This document shows positions 1-12,254 of a stretch of 64,000 nucleotides of DNA, piece after piece. The DNA comes from Syngnathus acus (taxonomy: Eukaryota; Chordata; Actinopteri; Syngnathiformes; Syngnathidae). The translations under genes were made by a program, and so were the position numbers. Under the pieces are notes generated by a model. It was not told the DNA's origin and did not search any database. It saw only the letters and a program-made list of their open reading frames with translations. The stretch covers positions 5,377,501 to 5,441,500 of the forward strand of contig NC_051104.1 in NCBI RefSeq assembly GCF_901709675.1, given 5' to 3'. Every line of letters starts with the position of its first letter. The stretch's first letter is position 1.

Positions 1-470
1 CAGGACACGAAAACTTGCAGACTCACAGCTGTCGTGTACGTCAGGGTGTCAATGATGAGCTTATCGCTGCACTGAGAAGGCCTCACAAGGAGCCTGGCAT
101 GGAGCCCAACGTGGTTATTCCGACGCTGACGGCAAAAACGGTGCCGTGTATCTTATCTATCTCCGGCATACACAGTAAACCTGTCAACGTGAGCTAGGTC
201 ATTCATGACATATTCATCTCCCTGGGCTACCAATATAAAAGTACGCCATTTTAAGGGACAATTTGCAATAATGGGAGCAAAATAATGGATAGAAAACCTT
301 ACATGGTAGCCTAGTCTGGGTTGAGAAGATCTTTACATCGGCCGAGATGAGGTCACGTAAACGCGCAGCTCCAAACCCGAAGACAAATTCTGCGTTCTGT
401 AATGCTATCATCACTTCTTGCATTTCCAACCACGTAACACCTGCGTACAGGTATGTCCGTCTCACTTGTT
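1..470. other. Exon-like fragments at the left edge, unidentified
   Basis: This stretch is less AT-rich than the DNA after it and holds two open segments. On the plus strand 3-197 is open and ends in a TAG, with a GTGAGC donor-like site at about 190. On the minus strand about 440-315 is open, flanked by an acceptor-like CGCAG and a GTAAGG donor-like site. I recognise neither peptide. They may be exons of a gene running off the left end, fragments of a decayed gene, or chance open frames. Confidence 0.2.
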
Positions 471-2330
471 GGTAATGTTTGTGTGTTTTGACTCATCCGT
501 CAAAGATGAGATCAGCCCCGCCAAAAAATGGTTACTACCCTGTTATTAGAAACGATGACTGCTGGCAATGGGCAAGACCTTACAGGTTACGGCTTCAACG
601 CTTCTCTGGGTCTGAAACCTTGGTGGAGAATTTTAGGGTCAGTTTAATGTAGAGAAATATCTGGGAATGTTTCAAACCTGAAATTACAGTTGGATCAAAG
701 AGAGCAGAATGGGTCAAAGGTCAGTGACAAACAAATCCACACAAAGTGGTAAAGTGGATTGATTCCAGGATACAGTAAGGAATTGTTTTCCTAAAAAAAA
801 AAAAAAAAACTGCAGCAAAGCGCAAAGAGAGCACGAAAAGGTCGCTGGTCTTGAATTAAAGCAGACTGTCCACAATAATTTCCTCTGATGTTCACATCAT
901 TTTGTGGTTAACATTTTTATGCCAAGAGATACATTTATTACTTGCGCCGGACCTTTGTTCTTCCGTCTCTCTCTGCTATAACATTTACTAAATCTGAAAT
1001 TAAAAGGGTTCATTGAAAACCAGGATTGTAGGAATATGCTCATGTTTTTTTTATGCGGCATTCAATTGTATATCATACAAGACCAGACCTGCCAAAGAAA
1101 ATATCGGCTAAGAGTAAAAATTTCAAAATGTCCCCAAATGCAAACTTGAACTGTAACAACTACACAAAGCAACCCTGTGAAGTGAAATATAATATATATA
1201 ATTTAGCCAAAATAAATGTCCTAACAAGAGATCAAAAGAGTTCTATTAGGTGAAGTGGTAATTTGTTGATAATTCATACGCGCAAAGTTGCTCTACCATA
1301 TCAAATCGTATCAGCGAATCACAATAGTGAAATTAAACAGCTCAGAGAAGCAGACAAGCATAACAAAGTTGTTCCTCTCCACTAATCACCTCCCCAGATG
1401 TTCAGTCAACTAAACTGGATGATTTCAGCCTGGACAAGCTCACATGTGCAGTCAGTCATTATTAGATAAACACTTCCAGACAATTATTTTTGCCCTCAAG
1501 ACAACCTCTGGTACACAATAGCGTTGCAGCAGGTCTGTTAGCAGTCACAAATAATGGCCGCATCACCTTCCTGCTCCAAAAACTCAGATTAGGGGAAACA
1601 CAGGAAAAGGAGGAAGGAAGTATTTATTTATTTATTTCAAAGTCAAATTTATTAATTTACTGTATGAGAGACCTCCGACTTCAATCTTCATAATCAGCTT
1701 CCCTATCACAACCGCCACAAACACAAAACTTTCCATTCCCACTAAAAATAGACACACAAGGACAATTCTGACCTCATGTGACAATTTGACTTTCTATTAA
1801 CAGACGGCAGCACGCACACGTTGGCATGGCTTTCTTAAAATAAACCAGATAAGCATTCTCAACTTTGCTTTTTGCGTTGACAAGTGAAGTGCTACAGAAG
1901 TCTAGCGATGCTTCTCATTTAAAAACAAAAGCAAAAAAAAAAAAAAACTGTGATTTCACTTGAATGAAATCTGTCCCTCTAATCTCTGCATATTGAATAC
2001 CTGTTACAAATTGCAATCATGATTCTTTGTAGACAAACAGGCGCCCTAGAATGAACGCACATTTGTGTGCTTCATTCTGACACTTAGTCCACATCTGGTC
2101 TTGGGTGCTCCAAAATGCAGAATACGCGGTTGATTGCATTTGCCGGCGATTTGTTTCCATCGCTTAAGTGCCATGGACAGCTTCCCAATTGGAACCGCTA
2201 ACCTGAAGGAGAAAAACATTGCAAAGAATAGAGAGGCATTGGTGGGAAGGATTTTCTCTAATTCCTTATATTCTTAAACAAGAGTCTAGTAAATTATTGG
2301 TTGTATACTATATTGTACAGGGCCATATCC
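471..2330. other. Intergenic, no gene seen
   Basis: AT-rich DNA with frequent stops in all frames. It contains a poly-A run near 794-810, a TTTA-type simple repeat near 1620-1636, and a DR1 motif at 711-723 that is listed separately. The short open frames here have no coding character that I can support. Confidence 0.6.
711..723 (+). promoter_or_regulatory. DR1 nuclear-receptor half-site pair
   Basis: The sequence GGGTCAAAGGTCA is two AGGTCA-type half-sites in direct repeat with one base between them. This is the arrangement bound by HNF4, RXR, PPAR and COUP-TF type receptors. The first half-site has G for A at position one, which is commonly tolerated. A site this short can occur by chance and there is no nearby identified promoter. 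Confidence 0.35.
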
Positions 2331-2530
2331 ACTGGCGGCGCTAGGCGGGGGGGGCAGAGGGCACTGTCACCCCCATGTGGTTGGATCCCCCAGACCATTT
2401 GGGTATTTTCCAATTTCTAATTCTTATCCACATCTGTCCCCTGTCGGGTACAAATAATGAATCTTCACCAGGATTTTTTTTTTTAGATTTTGGGGGGGGG
2501 TTGTAAAAAAAAAAAAAAAAAAATGGCCGC
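2331..2530 (+). repeat. Decayed GGCGGAGC-type interspersed repeat, copy 1
   Basis: A G-rich and C-rich segment starts at the CTGGCGGCG motif near 2332 and runs through poly-T and poly-G/poly-A tracts. Related motifs with the same GGCGGAGC-like head and a following CCCATCCCCAT-like segment occur near 10735-10800 and 49586-49750. I infer a dispersed repeat family. The copies are short and divergent, so family and boundaries are uncertain. Confidence 0.35.
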
Positions 2531-3416
2531 CAATGGCCATACCTGCAGCTAAGGAAGCCTCTAACAGAGTTCGAATCACAGGTCAGTGTCAGGGACAAAC
2601 AGTTCACTCAAAGTCTCAAAAGACTATTAGTAGCTCGTCATAATTAATAATTATAATTAATAATAAACGAGGGCTGGTGGGTTTTAAATAAATGAGAAGA
2701 GGTTGTGGCAAGGTAAATATGCACTTAAGACCACCACGTGAGGTGACCGGGATTAGGCCTTCTGACAAGACTTAAAATGTAACACCAAACCTAAACTGAT
2801 TTGCAGCTAAGGCAAAGAGGAGCACCTGGTTACTGTGGATAAGTCAATTGTTTTGAAAACTAATTTGACTAATACTACTGCCATTGACGGCTATCGACAT
2901 CCAAAATCCATTTTAACTGGGCTGGCAGTTAATACACGATCCTTGTGAAGCTCAGGTTTCCCTAAATAACACCCAAAGACAAAACACTGGCACTTGACCC
3001 CATAAGGAGATAAAATGAGGTAGAGGTGAGCCAGTTAAACCACAGTGACACTACAATCGTTCACTGAGAAAAGGGAGGTGTAACGAAGACTATCACAACA
3101 CCACGCTCCACACCGTCTTCCTGACAACACTCCACCCCCAACGTTCAAAATCAGACCATCAAACGAAACCAGGGCTTGTGTATATATTTGGGGCAGGATT
3201 TAAAAATAAACCAGCCACCCGGATCACCACAATTAAAATCCTGCATATGTCCTACTTTATTTGACATTCAGGAATAAAAGTAATTTAATGTTCGTTTTTG
3301 CACATGAAACTAAAAAAGAATTGAAATGATTTCATGGTTTTGCTCAACACGCATGGGAGTACAAGCGCCAAGTGGTAGCTTTTGAATTTGAATGGAAAAA
3401 CTTGGGGGAATGTTTG

Positions 3417-3432
3417 GTGTGTGTGTGTGTGT
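3417..3432. repeat. (GT)8 microsatellite
   Basis: Eight uninterrupted GT units are visible. It is a simple repeat with no further significance that I can see. Confidence 0.9.
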
Positions 3433-4525
3433 TGCCGTGCTAGGCAGCACTCTATTTCTGTCGGGGTTCTGACAGGAGAAGAGCAGGTGCAGCACAATGA
3501 ACAACTGCAGACCATCGTTTAGTCGTCAAAGCGGCAGAGTGAGTCACATTTCGAGAGCCACCGTCTGACACTAACTGCTTATTTTGATCAATCTTGTCAA
3601 CTGACATCCAAAACAGCTTGGAACATTTGTCACATAGATCCATAAATACGTGAAATTACTTCACTTTAGCTTAACCAAAATGTATAAATGATCAAAATAG
3701 TTTTGTAGAATTCAGAACGAGACTTCTTTGTCCCAACCAAATTAATTAAATATTCGACCAGCTCAAGTATTGATATAAAGTTGACTTACTGTACTTTACT
3801 AATAACGAAAAATAAAAAATATATATTTTCACAACAAATGTATCATAACATTCTTAGTCCAGGATCATTTTAGGAAACCTAACTAAATTTGTTATATATA
3901 TAAAAAAATAAAAATAAAAAAATCATAGTAAACATTTCAAGTCAGCCAAAAGATTTTCATTACTTTGTCCTTCAGGGCTTAACATTTCCCCAAACAAAAT
4001 AAAATCCACATACCTTCTTGATCTTCCTAGCCAGCCATTAAATTTGAAGTTGAAAATGTTCAGTCAGTTTTAGATGTTTCTCCCTGTTTTTGGAAGATTG
4101 GAGCTCTGGAGACTTATGGAACAAGACTACTGGGACGTAATAGATGGACTGAAGGGTCAACATGCCGTGGCAACAACCCCCCCACTCACTTTCCATCTAC
4201 GACCCTCCTTTAGGGGGTCCATGTGTCGTGGATACATCTGCAGCATGCGTGAAACCAACGGGAGGGGTGATAAATTTAGAACGGTGCTTTCCCACTTCAT
4301 CAACACCAAGTCAGATCAATCAGATGATGAGTGTGACAAGTGGCAGTCATATGTGACAAAGTGGAACACGTTAAAAATGACAAGGCGGCTTATGTAAGAT
4401 AAGAGAACTTGTTTTAAACTAAAGTTTAATATTGATAAGCATGATTAATAGTTGGTGTACTATGCAACATAATGATAAATTCAAAAGTGTGCTCAGTGTC
4501 ATGAAATGAATAAACATTCGGCAAA

Positions 4526-4541
4526 CAGCACCCTCTAGTGT
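4526..4541 (-). promoter_or_regulatory. CTCF-like core motif
   Basis: The minus strand reads ACACTAGAGGGTGCTG, close to the vertebrate CTCF core CCASYAGRKGGCRSY. It differs at the first C and has T inside GGGTGC. Binding would need chromatin data. CTCF orientation here would be minus. Confidence 0.35.
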
Positions 4542-5991
4542 TTATAGACGGTATATCCACTACAATTTCTGGTACTGTCTTGTTTTTTTTTTTTGGCACT
4601 GCCTGTCATATTGTTCTGTAATTTAATCACAGAACTTATTATTAAAAAATAAAATTATATAGGAGCTCCATTTTCCCTTAAATACTGTATATAAACAGAA
4701 GCTGAAATGTTAACTTGAGGCAAAGTGTTTGCCCTGCAGAAAAAGCCTCACTCAGCAATCTATAGTCCGGTATAACCTGCCTGAGCTTAGAGATTTGAAC
4801 ACAATACTAAGTCCAGAAACCATCTAGCAGCAGAATCAAGCATTAAGCATGGAGTAAAAAAAATATATGTAATGTATAAGTGGGAAAAGTAACTCCACCA
4901 TGATTAAATAAACATAACTCAACTGTGTTCCTTTTTTTCAATGCATGCCCATCGGCAGAATAAATTTTACATGAGCTTACAGCATCTCCAAAAAATGAAT
5001 ACAGCAGCTTCCAAAAAGTCCCAACTTCACCTCTTCTTTACTGCTCTGTCTCAATTAGCGCAACACAGCTAATTCATCCAAGCTGTCCGCTCCCCATAAC
5101 GCATGGTGAGCAGCCAGATGTGCCGGTGTTTTTCATCAAGATTTGTTTCTCTTGCAAAACACTCCATTTTACGCCCTTTTGCAAACTTGACTGAGCACAA
5201 ATCATTTTTAATTTAGTAGCCACAAATTGAGAGTGGAAAAGCCAAGGAGTGCTTGCAATAAAGTAGTTATTCGGGGTATGTTTACACAACAACAAACACT
5301 GTCGTGAGCATGCCAGGCTAGGAGTTGGTGAATTATAAAGCCACACAAAGAACCATCAACAAACACATGAACATGATTCACCCTCTTTTGTGATCAGCAC
5401 TAACTGGCAAAATATGTTTGGTGGGGAATAACCAGCTGAGGTCACGCACTTGGATGATTTTGACATCAGATGAAATGGTATCATGCCAGATCTACCAGAA
5501 GGCTTCAATCCAGAAATAGAATCAGTTTGTCAATCAGGCAACATGACCACATTTAGTCTGAAGGACGGGCAAAACAACATATAGAAGCTTTTTGTATCCT
5601 CACTGACTCAAGCCTTGCCTTTCAGCATGAGTCATGTTCCCGAGACTAAAAAGAGTCAACATCCCTATGATGGTAATCATTACACTATAAAAAATGCCAG
5701 GCATGCTGTGTGCGTACGTTGTGATCTATTTTGGAAGTGTGTCACTGTGTGTTTTTTGCGCTAAAAATGTAGGCAACCGGCTTTTTTTTTGTGGTGCATG
5801 AAGATTAGCGAAGAAGGTTTATCTCCACTACTGACTGACTGCAATTAACCACACGTATACGTGCGTGAGCTTGGCAACATTGCCTATTGTGTCATCGCAG
5901 CAGCTGTTTCGGTCTCAAATTTCCAACATCTACGCAAAGTTGCCCCATTAGACCCAACTGGATTGTTAGACGATGGCCAATCAGTGTGAGT

Positions 5992-6250
5992 CAAGTCAAG
6001 TCAAGTCAAGTTTATTTGTATAGCCCTAAATCACAAGCAGTCTCAAAGGGCTTCACATAGACAAAAATTGACAATTATTCTCAAAGCCTCAGGTATCTAT
6101 GCAGACAAGAATGTCAGCTCTTCATAGGGGAGGGGGTGTTTGTGTACTGACCTCTCCCGGCCTCACGGCAAGAAACTTGCAAATGAGAAGTGGAAGGGGC
6201 CAGCAAACTGTTGGGCAGCTGGATCGAGTTGCTACAGGAGACCGACGTTA
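5992..6250 (+). repeat. Teleost interspersed repeat with TCAAG pentamers at its head
   Basis: Four tandem TCAAG units are followed by TTTATTTGTATAGCCCTAAA and a segment reading CAGTCTCAAAGGGCTTCACA, then a degraded body to about 6250. This head sequence is one I know as very frequent in teleost genomes next to short-unit tandem repeats. The element is non-coding. The right end is estimated from where the pattern stops being recognisable. Confidence 0.6.
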
Positions 6251-7720
6251 ACAATTATAGAGCTCTCGTAATCTGCCAATCATTCCAGTTCTATATATAT
6301 TTACAGAAGTTTCGGGTAAAATCCTAAAATGATATTTTGATGTCTTGTTTTGAGTCTGTTGTGGTGTTAATATTGCAGCCGGTCTGTGATACATTAAACA
6401 GTGAGTTGCTGATTCAGTGGATTTTTCAGCAGCCCATTTAAGGCTTTGTTTCTTCATCCTGCTTTAAATGTGTGTCAAATTAGATTTAAGAAGTGAAGTC
6501 ACCAAAAGGTTGCTCAGGAGCGAACATTATAGGCAAATTATCGTAAATTTTAGATGAATTACAACTCATAATAAAGAAATTTGCTTTTAAGTCAATTGTG
6601 ATCTGCAACATGATAGTCATCCAAAAAACAAATGGCAATAAAATCTAACCAAAAAAAAAAAAAAAACAGTAGACATCTGAACAATGGAAAAATAGTGAGA
6701 ACAAAAGAGGTGCGGTTATTGTGAATGATTTAGTTTGCATGTTTTTATTTCAAAGTCATGGCAACGCAGCACTCCCAAACCATACTTTCAACATGATGTG
6801 ATGGTTAGTCAACAACATTAAACATGGAAAAAAAAAAAGACTCAATTCATGTAAATTACAGGTGGGGCCTCCTCTCACCATTGTGGTCTCCCAAAAGAAG
6901 AGCATCTGCTTCCAATAGCCCATCTCGCCTTCAACCTCCTCCTCCTTTGAGGGGCACACATGAAGCCAAAGCTTCGGTTTTATGGATTGGGCCCCCAAAA
7001 CAATGACGCAACATGCTACAAGACTTATGTAACAAAAGCATTCTGGCAGTTTTTCTCTCTGAACTAAGAGGGGGGGAAACTAAATCACCCCGGGACACAC
7101 TTAAGCCATTTCCACATGAATATTAGGAACCTTAGGCTATGCCATAATGTATATGGCAAAAATGAATCCTTTGGAATTCTGGATACTCATAAAATCAGCA
7201 ATATGTTACAAAACATTGTAGAAAAAGTGACAATTGTGGCCCAGATTAAGATGACAAATGGTTGTCAAGCTATGCAGCATCATGACAGCTTGTAAAAGTA
7301 ACCTGAGCTGCCGTGCGCCCATAATAATATGACCCACGCAGCAAGTAATTCATTAAGATCTCTATTTACAATTTGTGCAAGTCACATACATCCTGAATAA
7401 ACAAATGGACTATATTTTGTTTGCTGAGTCCAATACAAGCTCAATTGAATGAGACAATTAAGCGCACTAGAAGAATGAGTAAAATTGCACAATAGCCGTC
7501 CTATAATAATTGTGCTGGTGAGCATGAGGATAGCATTGCATTGACTTTTAGATGGATATTAATTGAATGCATGCTCAGACGGCTTTCTATAGACCGCACC
7601 TTTAAAGATTGGACATCTACTTTTATGTAAATTTAAAATTTTACACCTGTCCGAGAAGCGTCTCGACGGCGGACGTCAGACAAAATGTTTAATTCCTCGT
7701 AATGAACAACAGGCAATGAG

Positions 7721-7751
<31 letters not shown>

Positions 7752-8425
7752 GGACTTTAAAGCAGACTTCTTCGTGTTTCTATTTGCAGGGAAAGTGATG
7801 CGATTAGTCCAAACTTTTCTCCGCCGCTCCGGTGAATAAAACGTCCTGCAGCGAAATGTTTTGAAAGCAAACAAGGAAAAGCCCAACTTACCCGTGGCTG
7901 TCTATGTTGAAGCACGTCAATGTGACGCCAGTGGAGCCAACGGACGGCTAAAAACAAACTTTTGGAACATCCCGTTTGCACATGCATGTACAAAAACCAA
8001 CATACGACCGCTGTCATTCACAGCGAACCATCGCCTGTCATGAACTTAATCACGCCCGTCAAGCTACAAATGATGTCAACATCTGCTTCTTGTTATGTAC
8101 TTCAGAATAAAAGTAAATGTGCGTGCATTGTTTTTGCTTTACAAGGACTCTTACAACCCCTCCAAGGAGCACGCATCCACTTTTGATCATTTATTCTTAT
8201 TTATCCTAATCCTGTAATAATGTGGACTTCTGCCCAGAGACTATGAGATTGAATTCTGCAGTTTTTTTGTGAGGTTATAATACTGAAGTCAAGCTCACAA
8301 CATCCGGTTAAAGTATGTTCACTTGGGTTTACGCACTTCCTCTACATTCTTGTGGCCAAACAAGCCCGAGTTTTTCTTTTTGTGGAGAAAATAAATTCCC
8401 TAATTGTCATAGAGATGGGAAATTC
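6251..8425. other. Intergenic, poly-T tract, no gene seen
   Basis: AT-rich DNA with no coding region that I can support. A run of 27 T residues lies at 7721-7747. Around 7640-8050 the composition becomes more mixed, but the overlapping open frames on both strands show no domain or splice structure. Confidence 0.5.
7721..7747. repeat. Poly-T tract (27)
   Basis: An uninterrupted run of 27 T residues. It could be the poly-A tail of a decayed minus-strand retroposed copy, but no recognisable body lies beside it. Confidence 0.85.
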
Positions 8426-10530
8426 TCAGTGATAAAAGTAGTGGATGATTTTGTGTTTCCACAAAGTTTGGACTAGTCTGTGAGAACCAATAATCAAAAG
8501 AATAAATTGCAGCAAATCCGAATGCATTATATATGGATGCACAGATGCAAAGTAATGTAAAGTGTTTTCCTGTGCTGACTCAAGGCATACGCCACAATGC
8601 AAATGTGCAGTCAATTTCCTGTTTGCTCTAATGGCAGAGTAAGCAGTCAGCATATCCTGTCCATTATAAAGTACTATAGCCCTGGATAAACATTAAAATA
8701 TGACCAGTGTTTGGGATTGAATCAATTATTTTGTAAAGGGAAAAGTGTCATTTCTCACGTCGTATATGGCAAGCACTTTTGAAAATGTGTGAAGCAGATT
8801 GACTTTTGTCACCTTGGCTCCTTTGAATCATCTCCATGGTAGTGTTTTCTTCAGACGGTGTTGCCGAGGGAAACAGATGACTGGAGAGCAAATAATCTCC
8901 AAGAGTGGCTGTGAGAATTTCAATCATATGGAATTTAGCAGCAAAACACAAAAGAGGAGTTCATTTGGTGCAGATGTTGTAATGAATCCCATACATTTGA
9001 TTTTGTCCCTCATTGGATATATGACCACTTCCTAAATCAAGCAATGGCGTAAATAATCCTTTGAGTGTAATCTCCCTCATGTGCTCAACATAAATGATAA
9101 AGTATGCTTTGTTGCTTCTCAAATTTAATCAAACGCATTCAGCAATGGTGAATTTTGCATTCCACAAATAACAGAGAAGTTGACGATTAGATACAGATAC
9201 AGCTCCGACTGACAAAGGAACATCTGCTGTCGGCAACACATTCTACTTGTCAAAGAAAAAAAGAAATATGCCATGAGGCTGATGTAACGTCTAGAGCAGG
9301 GTAGTGTGCCAAATGTGATGTGCCCAATTAAACCCTCACGTCTGTGTGGTTCTTCTGTTACTTTTAAATCCAATAGTCTGAATGTCATCTAATGTACCAT
9401 TTGCTTCGGGTGATCTCATACCTCCATTAACTTCCATTAAAATAATTCATACATCGCTGTAAACCTACTTTATTAAAAAAAATCATCTTTTAATATGCCA
9501 TAATTTACTGTCCTGAAAAATCCAAACCAATATACAAGGTAGTGGTTTGTCTCATTGCCACACGCAAATGGAGTTACTGCCCTTTTCATTGCTGTGACCT
9601 ATAAGCCCCAATAATGAGGTCAAACTAGCAGCAGCTAACAAGAACTCTTTTGTATGCCATTGTTCTTCATATCGCCGGGCTTTTCTCCAATGTCGTTCAC
9701 CTTGTAACTTGTGTCTGTAGGGCCAATATTTCAGACCCTCATTACTTTTAATTGCATTCTCCGTGGCTACATTTTACAGCGGCTAGTGCTCCCCCCCACC
9801 CCTTTGTGTTTGTGTGATGAGGAAGATGAAGTGCGTGACTCATGACAGCAATGCCAGAAAATACACAGCATTTATTCACGCGTCAAATAAAAGATGTGTA
9901 CAGTATTTCCGGATGAACTGTCATAATAAAATGTCATCAAACATCCATAGATTATTTTAATGCACACCGTTGTGCTGAATATTTTTGAAGTCTGGCATTT
10001 TAAATACTATTTATTGTTGTGCAATGAATCTAATATAAAGCAAATGGATGTTTGCAACTCCTCATTTGGACACATGCCATAATGTTCAATGAAGCAGAGA
10101 CAACTGGCACCATGTTTTGGAAGTGAGTGCACTGACCTATTGCTGGATTCATGTTTTGATGACCAATTTTTATGACGACCAAATTGAATGGAAGAACAAG
10201 AAGTACAGTTAAAGTGAACTTTAAAGGGTCAGGAGATGCCTTGCTGCTTTCAGCCTTCATATGAGAAATGACCTTTGACCTCATGGTTATGCTCACATAA
10301 TTTAATAACTCACATTCTATGTCTTGTTGAAATTTGCCTGTGGTTGAAGGGTTGAAAAGATGAGCTGCGCATTGCAACAACATGGCTTTTGTAAAAAGTA
10401 AAAACAGAATAATGCAATCAAAATGAATCGTAGTACAAATTGTGTAAACGCCAGCTAAAGTTGCTTGGTCCAGAATGGTCATTACCAATGTAATGTGGAA
10501 TTTGTTTCCCATTGAGCACGGGCCCACATA
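8426..10530. other. Candidate conserved non-coding region
   Basis: This region lacks simple repeats over long stretches and is dense in transcription-factor-like words, for example TTTGAATCATC, CATATGG and AATGAGGTCA. It also holds a perfect DR1 at 10269-10281. Several overlapping open frames occur on both strands (165 codons on minus at 10030-10527), but none has splice sites or recognisable protein. The look is that of a vertebrate conserved non-coding element cluster, which I cannot confirm without alignment. Confidence 0.25.
10269..10281 (-). promoter_or_regulatory. Perfect DR1 nuclear-receptor element
   Basis: The plus strand reads TGACCTTTGACCT, which on the minus strand is AGGTCAAAGGTCA. 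This is two perfect half-sites separated by one base, the consensus DR1 for RXR heterodimers, HNF4 and COUP-TF. It sits about 2 kb downstream of the bZIP gene end and about 4.6 kb from its promoter. Confidence 0.45.
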
Positions 10531-10734
10531 GCACTCCCACTAATCTCCATTTACAGTGGTCCACATTGTGTAAAAATAATGAGGACATAAAAAGAAAGGA
10601 TTGTTTGAACAAATATGGTGCCCACTTACAGTAACAGAGCAGAATGTACTCAAGAGATTCAAGCTTTCATTTTTTTTTGTTGAACTCATAGCATATAGAT
10701 AATATCGCAACAATCCAAGTTCCCTCCCCAAAAT

Positions 10735-10800
10735 GGGCAGGGGCGGAGCTACAGGGTGGCCATAGTGCCCCCTTGTCACTCATTGCCCATCCCCATACAT
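10735..10800 (+). repeat. GGCGGAGC-type repeat fragment, copy 2
   Basis: GGGCAGGGGCGGAGCTACAG is followed by GGTGGCCAT, CCCCCTTG and CCCATCCCCAT blocks. The block order resembles copies near 2335 and 49590. Only the core is preserved. Confidence 0.35.
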
Positions 10801-11530
10801 TTTTTCTCAAATAATATTTATAAATATCAATTCATAGTATTTAATTTTAGCTGATGGGCAAATTTGGCATCTATATGTGCCATTTCATGAATCTCGGACT
10901 AAATAATGCACACTTGCCGCCCCATCCTGGTCACCCGATGGAAAAAGATTCTGGCCATGACCCTGGTTTAAGAAGGTTCAGTCTATCTGTGTATTATGCT
11001 TTACGCTGCAGGTCTGCCCACTCATATATATTATTGATACTCATTGGCAAACAGGCGGTTTGCAGCCTACTGTTTAGCCGTGTTGAATAATTCAAAATAG
11101 GAGTTGACACAGTTGTACATTGTGTTCCAGGTAATTCACTTTATTAGCCATGTGCAGATACAACAAGAGGGTTTTTGCGACGTAACAGATGGCCACACAG
11201 GATTTAGGGGCTAACATACGTTCGCTGGATTCTTCGGCACATAGCAGCTGCGCCGAGGTATGAAGTTACTCAGCTGCCTGCTATTTTACCAATGTGACAA
11301 ATGTTTTTTCATCGGATCTGCCAAAGCACTGTAAGCAAATGATTTCATAGGAGTTGCTCTGGGAGTTTTCAATTAATCAGCTTTCTCTTCTGCTCTCATC
11401 TCAAAATTACATCGTTTTTTAATTCAATGAATAATCAGATTTTTATTTGACTTAAAAGTCCAAATTTACTTGACCAGTTTGGTTCTGACCCACTCTTCCC
11501 TTTTCTCTAGGCAGTACTAGTAAGACATGC

Positions 11531-11544
11531 CTGCCATCTGGTGG
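11531..11544 (-). promoter_or_regulatory. CTCF-like core motif
   Basis: The minus strand reads CCACCAGATGGCAG, matching CCASYAGRKGGCR at every listed position. It lies 0.7 kb downstream of the bZIP gene stop codon. The orientation is minus. Confidence 0.4.
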
Positions 11545-11734
11545 TGAATGCTGTTATTACAGTTTAAAACTGTTTAGGTCCAATAAATGTGTCACATGAC
11601 ACCTGGATGGGAAAATGCCTATTATACAAAAGGAGTGGAAAACACAATTGCATTTTTTGTCATTTAAATATGTATTTCAAGTATTCTCTATATCTATTAG
11701 ATGCTAAAGTGGGGTCAAAAATAATCCCAGGGAT

Positions 11735-11740
11735 TTTATT
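11735..11740 (-). terminator. Possible poly(A) signal of the bZIP gene
   Basis: AATAAA on the minus strand, about 515 bases after the stop codon at 12255. Other AATAAA copies lie further away, so the true 3' end is not decided by sequence alone. Confidence 0.3.
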
Positions 11741-12254
11741 TATTTTTTTTCAACACACAAACATTCAAAGACCGTATACAGACATTAGCTGTTGACACTC
11801 ATTTGCTAATACAGCTAAGCCTCTTCTCGCACTACAATTTCTACATTTAAAATATGACGAAAAAAATTGGGGTCCATGACCAAACTGCGTTAGACAGAAA
11901 GTCGTGTAGAATCAAAGGGCGTAAAAACGAGGTTTAGCTGTGTAAGCAAAATTCTCCTAACTTTGATTTGCCTCCATCATGATTCACGTCACCGTTTCAA
12001 ACATTTAAAAAAATCTATTTGTCATCATTTTCTGACAATTTCCCTAATGCCTGCGTTGTTGGGATTTTTTGTTGATTCCAGAAATCTGACAAAAATGCAA
12101 ATGAATTTTGCGGGCTTGTGACACAAGGTCACTAAAGCTAAACATTCAAGTATATGCGTTGCAGGCTGTGCAAATGCGTCCTGATAATATCATAAAAAAA
12201 ATTCATGTTATCTGATTCACTCTATGCAATTCAAAACAGCTTGCAGTGAAGAAA

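Larger units (their letters stand above)
2531..5990. other. Intergenic, no gene seen
   Basis: AT-rich DNA with a GT dinucleotide run at 3417-3432 and several poly-A runs. The longest plus-strand open frame (4074-4397, 107 codons) has no recognisable domain and no splice context, so I do not call it. A CTCF-like motif on the minus strand at 4526-4541 is listed separately. Confidence 0.55.
10531..11730. other. Intergenic, repeat fragment, no gene seen
   Basis: A short GGGGCGGAGCTA-type repeat fragment lies at about 10735-10800 (same family as 2331-2530). A CTCF-like motif on minus is at 11531-11544 (CCACCAGATGGCAG). The rest is AT-rich with no supported gene. Confidence 0.5.

Noticed and set aside
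4074-4397. Plus-strand open frame of 107 codons
   Set aside because: No domain, no splice signals, odd residue mix, and it lies in AT-rich desert. A chance frame is the simplest reading.
7721-7747. Retroposed gene copy ending in the poly-T tract
   Set aside because: No gene-like sequence adjoins the tract on either side.
10030-10527. Minus-strand open frame of 165 codons
   Set aside because: Long for chance, but it has no recognisable protein and overlaps another open frame. The dense factor-binding words suggest regulatory DNA instead.
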